A DNA stretch of 64,000 nt from Megachile rotundata (Eukaryota > Arthropoda > Insecta > Hymenoptera > Megachilidae), in NCBI RefSeq assembly GCF_050947335.1, contig NW_027473343.1:186001-250000 (forward strand), in the 5' to 3' direction. The notes under the pieces are model-generated. The model was not told the DNA's origin. It searched no databases and saw only the letters and a list, made by a program, of their open reading frames with translations. Positions 61,066 through 64,000 of the stretch are shown piece by piece; the first letter of the stretch is position 1, and the number at the start of each line of letters is the position of its first letter. The position numbers and the translations under genes were made by a program.

Positions 61066-64000
61066 TAACTACAATCTCCAAAATACAATCTCCCAAATAC
61101 AATCATACAATCACAATCATACAATCACAATCATACAATCACAATCATACTATCACAATCATACAATCCGAATCATACAATCACAATCATACAATAATAA
61201 TCATACAATCACAATCATACAATCACAGTCATACAATCACAATCTTACAATCACAATCATACTATCACAATCATACAATCATAATCATACAATCACAATC
61301 ATAGAATCACAATCGTACAACCACAATCGTACAATCACAATCGCACAATCACAATCATACAATCACAGTCATACAATCACAATCATACAATCACAATCAT
61401 ACGATCGCAATCATACAATCACAATCATACCACCACAATCATACAATCACAATCATACAATCACAATCATACAATCACAATCTTACAATCACAATCATAC
61501 AATCACAATCATACAATCACAATCATGCAATCACAATCATACAATCACAATCATACAATGGCAATCCTACAATTACAATCTCCAAAATACAATCTCCCAA
61601 ATACAATCATACAATCACAATCATACAATCATAATCATACAATCACAATCATACAATCACAATCATACAATCACAATCATACAATCACAGTCATACAATG
61701 ACAATCTTACAATCACAATCATACTATCACAATCATACAATCACAATCATACAATCACAATCATACTATCACAATCATACAATCACAATCATACAATCAC
61801 AATCATACAATCACAGTCATACAATCACAATCCTACAATCACTATCATACTATCACAATCATACTATCACAATCATACAATCACAATCATACAATCACAA
61901 TCATACATACGAAATCATGCAATCTCAATCATACAATCACAATCATGCAATCACAATCATACAATCATAATCATACAATGACAATCATACAATCATAATC
62001 ATACAATCACAATCATACAATCACAATCATACATCACAATCATACAACCACAATCATACAATCACAATCATACAATCACAAAACTACAATCATAATCATA
62101 CAATCACAATCATACAATCGCAATCATACATTCACAATCATACAATCATAATCATAGAATCGCAATCATACGATCGCAATCATACAATCACAATCATACC
62201 ATCACAATCATATAGTCACAATCATACAATCATAATCATACAATTACAATCATACATCACAATCATACAATCACAATCATACAATCGCAATCATACAACT
62301 ACAATCTCCCAAATACAATCTCCCAAATACAATCATACAATCACAGTCATACAATCACAATCATACTATCACAATCATACAATCACAATCATACAATCGC
62401 AATCATACAATCGCAATCACACAATCACAATCATACAATCACAATCATACAGTCACAATCATACAATCGCAATCATGCAATCGCAATCATATAATTACAA
62501 TCTCCAAAATACAATCTCCCAAATACAATCATACAATCACAATCCTACAATCACAATCATACAATCACAATCATACTATCACAATCATACAATCCGAATC
62601 ATACAATCACAATCATACAATAATAATCATACAATCACAATCATACAATCACAGTCATACAATCACAATCTTACAATCACAATCATACTATCACAATCAT
62701 ACAATCATAATCATACAATCACAATCATACAATCACAATCGTACAATCGCAATCGTACAATCACAATCGCACAATCACAATCATACAATCACAGTCATAC
62801 AATCACAATCATACAATCACAATCATACGATCGCAATCATACAATCACAATCATACCATCACAATCATACAATCACAATCATACAATCATAATCATACAA
62901 TTACAATCATACATCACAATCATACAATCACAATCATGCAATCACAATCATACAATCACAATCATACAATCGCAATCCTACAATTACAATCTCCAAAATA
63001 CAATCTCCCAAATACAATCATACAATCACAATCATACAATCATAATCATACAATCACAATCATACAATCACAATCATACAATCACAATCATACAATCACA
63101 GTCATACAATGACAATCTTACAATCACAATCATACTATCACAATCATACAATCACAATCATACAATCACAATCATACTATCACAATCATACAATCACAAT
63201 CATACAATCACAATCATACAATCACAGTCATACAATCACAATCCTACAATCACTATCATACTATCACAATCATACAATCACAATCATACAATCACAATCA
63301 TTCAATCACAATCATACATACGAAATCATGCAATCTCAATCATACAATCACAATCATACAATCATAATCATACAATGACAATCATACAATCATAATCATA
63401 CAATCACAATCATACAATCACAATCATACATCACAATCATACAATCACAATCATACAATCACAATCATACAATCACAAAAATACAATCATAATCATACAA
63501 TCACAATCATACAATCGCAATCATACATTCACAATCATACAATCATAATCATAGAATCACAATGATACGATCGCAATCATACAATCACAATCATACCATC
63601 ACAATCATATAGTCACAATCATACAATCATAGTCATACAATTACAATCATACATCACAATCATACAATCACAATCATACAATCGCAATCATACAAATGCA
63701 ATCTCCCAAATACAATCTCCCAAATACAATCATACAATCACAGTCATACAATCACAATCATACTATCACAATCATACAATCACAATCATACAATCGCAAT
63801 CATACAATCGCAATCACACAATCACAATCATACAATCACAATCATACAGTCACAATCATACAATCGCAATCATGCAATCGCAATCATATAATTACAATCT
63901 CCAAAATACAACCTCCCAAATACAATCATACTATCACAATCATACAATCACAATCATACAATCACAATCATACTATCACAATCATACAATCCGAATCATA
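61049..64000. repeat. about 1.4-kb spaced repeat at the right end
   Basis: The CATGCAATCGCAATC start of the ATATAA cassette occurs at 61049, 62475 and 63872 (spacings 1,426 and 1,397), and the intervening sequences follow the same order: ACAATCCGAATC, ACAATAATAATC, CGTACAATC series, CCTACAATTAC cassette (61566, 62977), TACATACGAAATC, CACAAAAATAC or CACAAAACTAC, and CATAGTC. An earlier, less complete member starts at 59889. The series runs out of the window. Confidence 0.78.

Larger units (their letters stand above)
1..64000. repeat. 14-bp minisatellite array filling the window
   Basis: Every part of the window is made of the unit ACAATCACAATCAT or close variants of it, about 4,570 units. The + strand unit has no G (A7 C4 T3). 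It splits into ACAATC plus ATACAATC, so a hexamer core is used twice. Common variants are point changes: CACAGTC, TCGCAATC, TCGTAC, ACTATC, ACCATC, ACGATC, CATGCAATC and CATAATCAT. Rarer forms change several bases (TCTCCCAAAT, TCTCCAAAAT, ATTCAAAGTC) or the length (a 13-bp unit with ACATCAC). Neither end of the array is in the window. I see no unique sequence longer than a unit or two, and no sign of an embedded mobile element. The function is unknown; large satellites are usually heterochromatic, but that is family knowledge and is not shown here. Confidence 0.98.

Noticed and set aside
1..64000. A CRISPR array
   Set aside because: There is no alternation of conserved repeats and unique spacers of 25-40 bp. 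Units are 14 bp and contiguous.
1..64000. A telomere repeat tract
   Set aside because: The unit does not resemble TTAGGG, TTTAGGG, TTAGG or similar on either strand, and the complementary strand lacks runs of G.
1..64000. G-quadruplex or i-motif forming tracts
   Set aside because: The complementary unit has isolated single G only, and C runs on the + strand reach only three to five in rare TCTCCC/ATCCCCC units, too few and too sparse.
1..64000. A transposon or retroelement embedded in the array
   Set aside because: I saw no stretch that departs from the 14-bp unit for more than one or two units, no terminal repeats and no coding remnants.
1..64000. Assignment as a centromeric satellite of a particular species
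   Set aside because: I do not recognise the 14-mer as a named satellite, and nothing unique in the window places it on a chromosome or in a taxon.

Overview
The whole 64-kb window is one uninterrupted minisatellite/satellite array. I find no unique sequence, gene, RNA gene, transposon, CRISPR array or regulatory region. The founding unit is the 14-mer ACAATCACAATCAT (A7 C4 T3 and no G on this strand, 28.6% GC), about 4,570 units end to end. The unit is itself two ACAATC hexamers separated by an AT step (6 + 8 bp), which suggests a hexamer ancestor. An array this long, with no flank reached on either side, suggests eukaryotic heterochromatin (pericentromeric, subtelomeric or sex-chromosomal), but nothing here identifies the species or chromosome position.

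Many long open frames exist on the + strand, but they are a product of the repeat. A 14-bp period cycles through all three frames every 42 bp, so the canonical unit reads as the same 14-residue peptide (QSQSYNHNHTITII) in every + frame without a stop. The complementary unit carries two TGA triplets, so the minus strand is closed in every frame. Starts and stops on the + strand come from single-base variants (CATGCAATC, CATAATCAT). I therefore annotate no CDS.

The real information is in the variant units and how they were copied. Diagnostic variants (for example TCTCCCAAAT, TCTCCAAAAT, ACATTCAAAGTCAT, ACATACRAAATCAT, ACTATAAAAATCAT, ACAATCCGAATCAT, a 13-bp unit with ACATCAC, and a 6-bp remnant unit) recur in the same order and allow a segment-by-segment reading. 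Local direct duplications are: 2.87 kb (4.1-9.4 kb), 0.95 kb (9.5-11.4 kb), 1,307 bp (11.8-13.5 kb), 237 bp (13.5-13.9 kb), 5,075 bp (18.7-28.9 kb, the largest and nearly identical), 770 bp (30.4-31.8 kb), 1,902 bp (32.0-36.0 kb), 518 bp (37.6-38.3 kb), 293 bp (39.1-39.7 kb), 448 bp (41.1-42.1 kb), 3.06/4.18 kb (42.6-47.2 kb), 3.9 kb and 5.2 kb (44.0-55.8 kb), 475 bp (59.0-59.8 kb), 196 bp (60.7-61.1 kb) and a roughly 1.4-kb spacing from 61.0 kb to the end.

On a larger scale, blocks recur colinearly at offsets of 15.4-17.2 kb: 1-6 kb with 15.8-23.3 kb, 16.8-18.3 kb with 32.2-33.7 kb, 19.4-22.1 kb with 36.3-39.4 kb, and 40.0-41.2 kb with 56.9-58.1 kb. This looks like nested amplification by unequal exchange, replication slippage or rolling-circle reinsertion at several length scales, not a regular higher-order repeat. 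All coordinates of duplicated blocks come from reading by eye and may be off by up to about one unit where neighbouring units are canonical.
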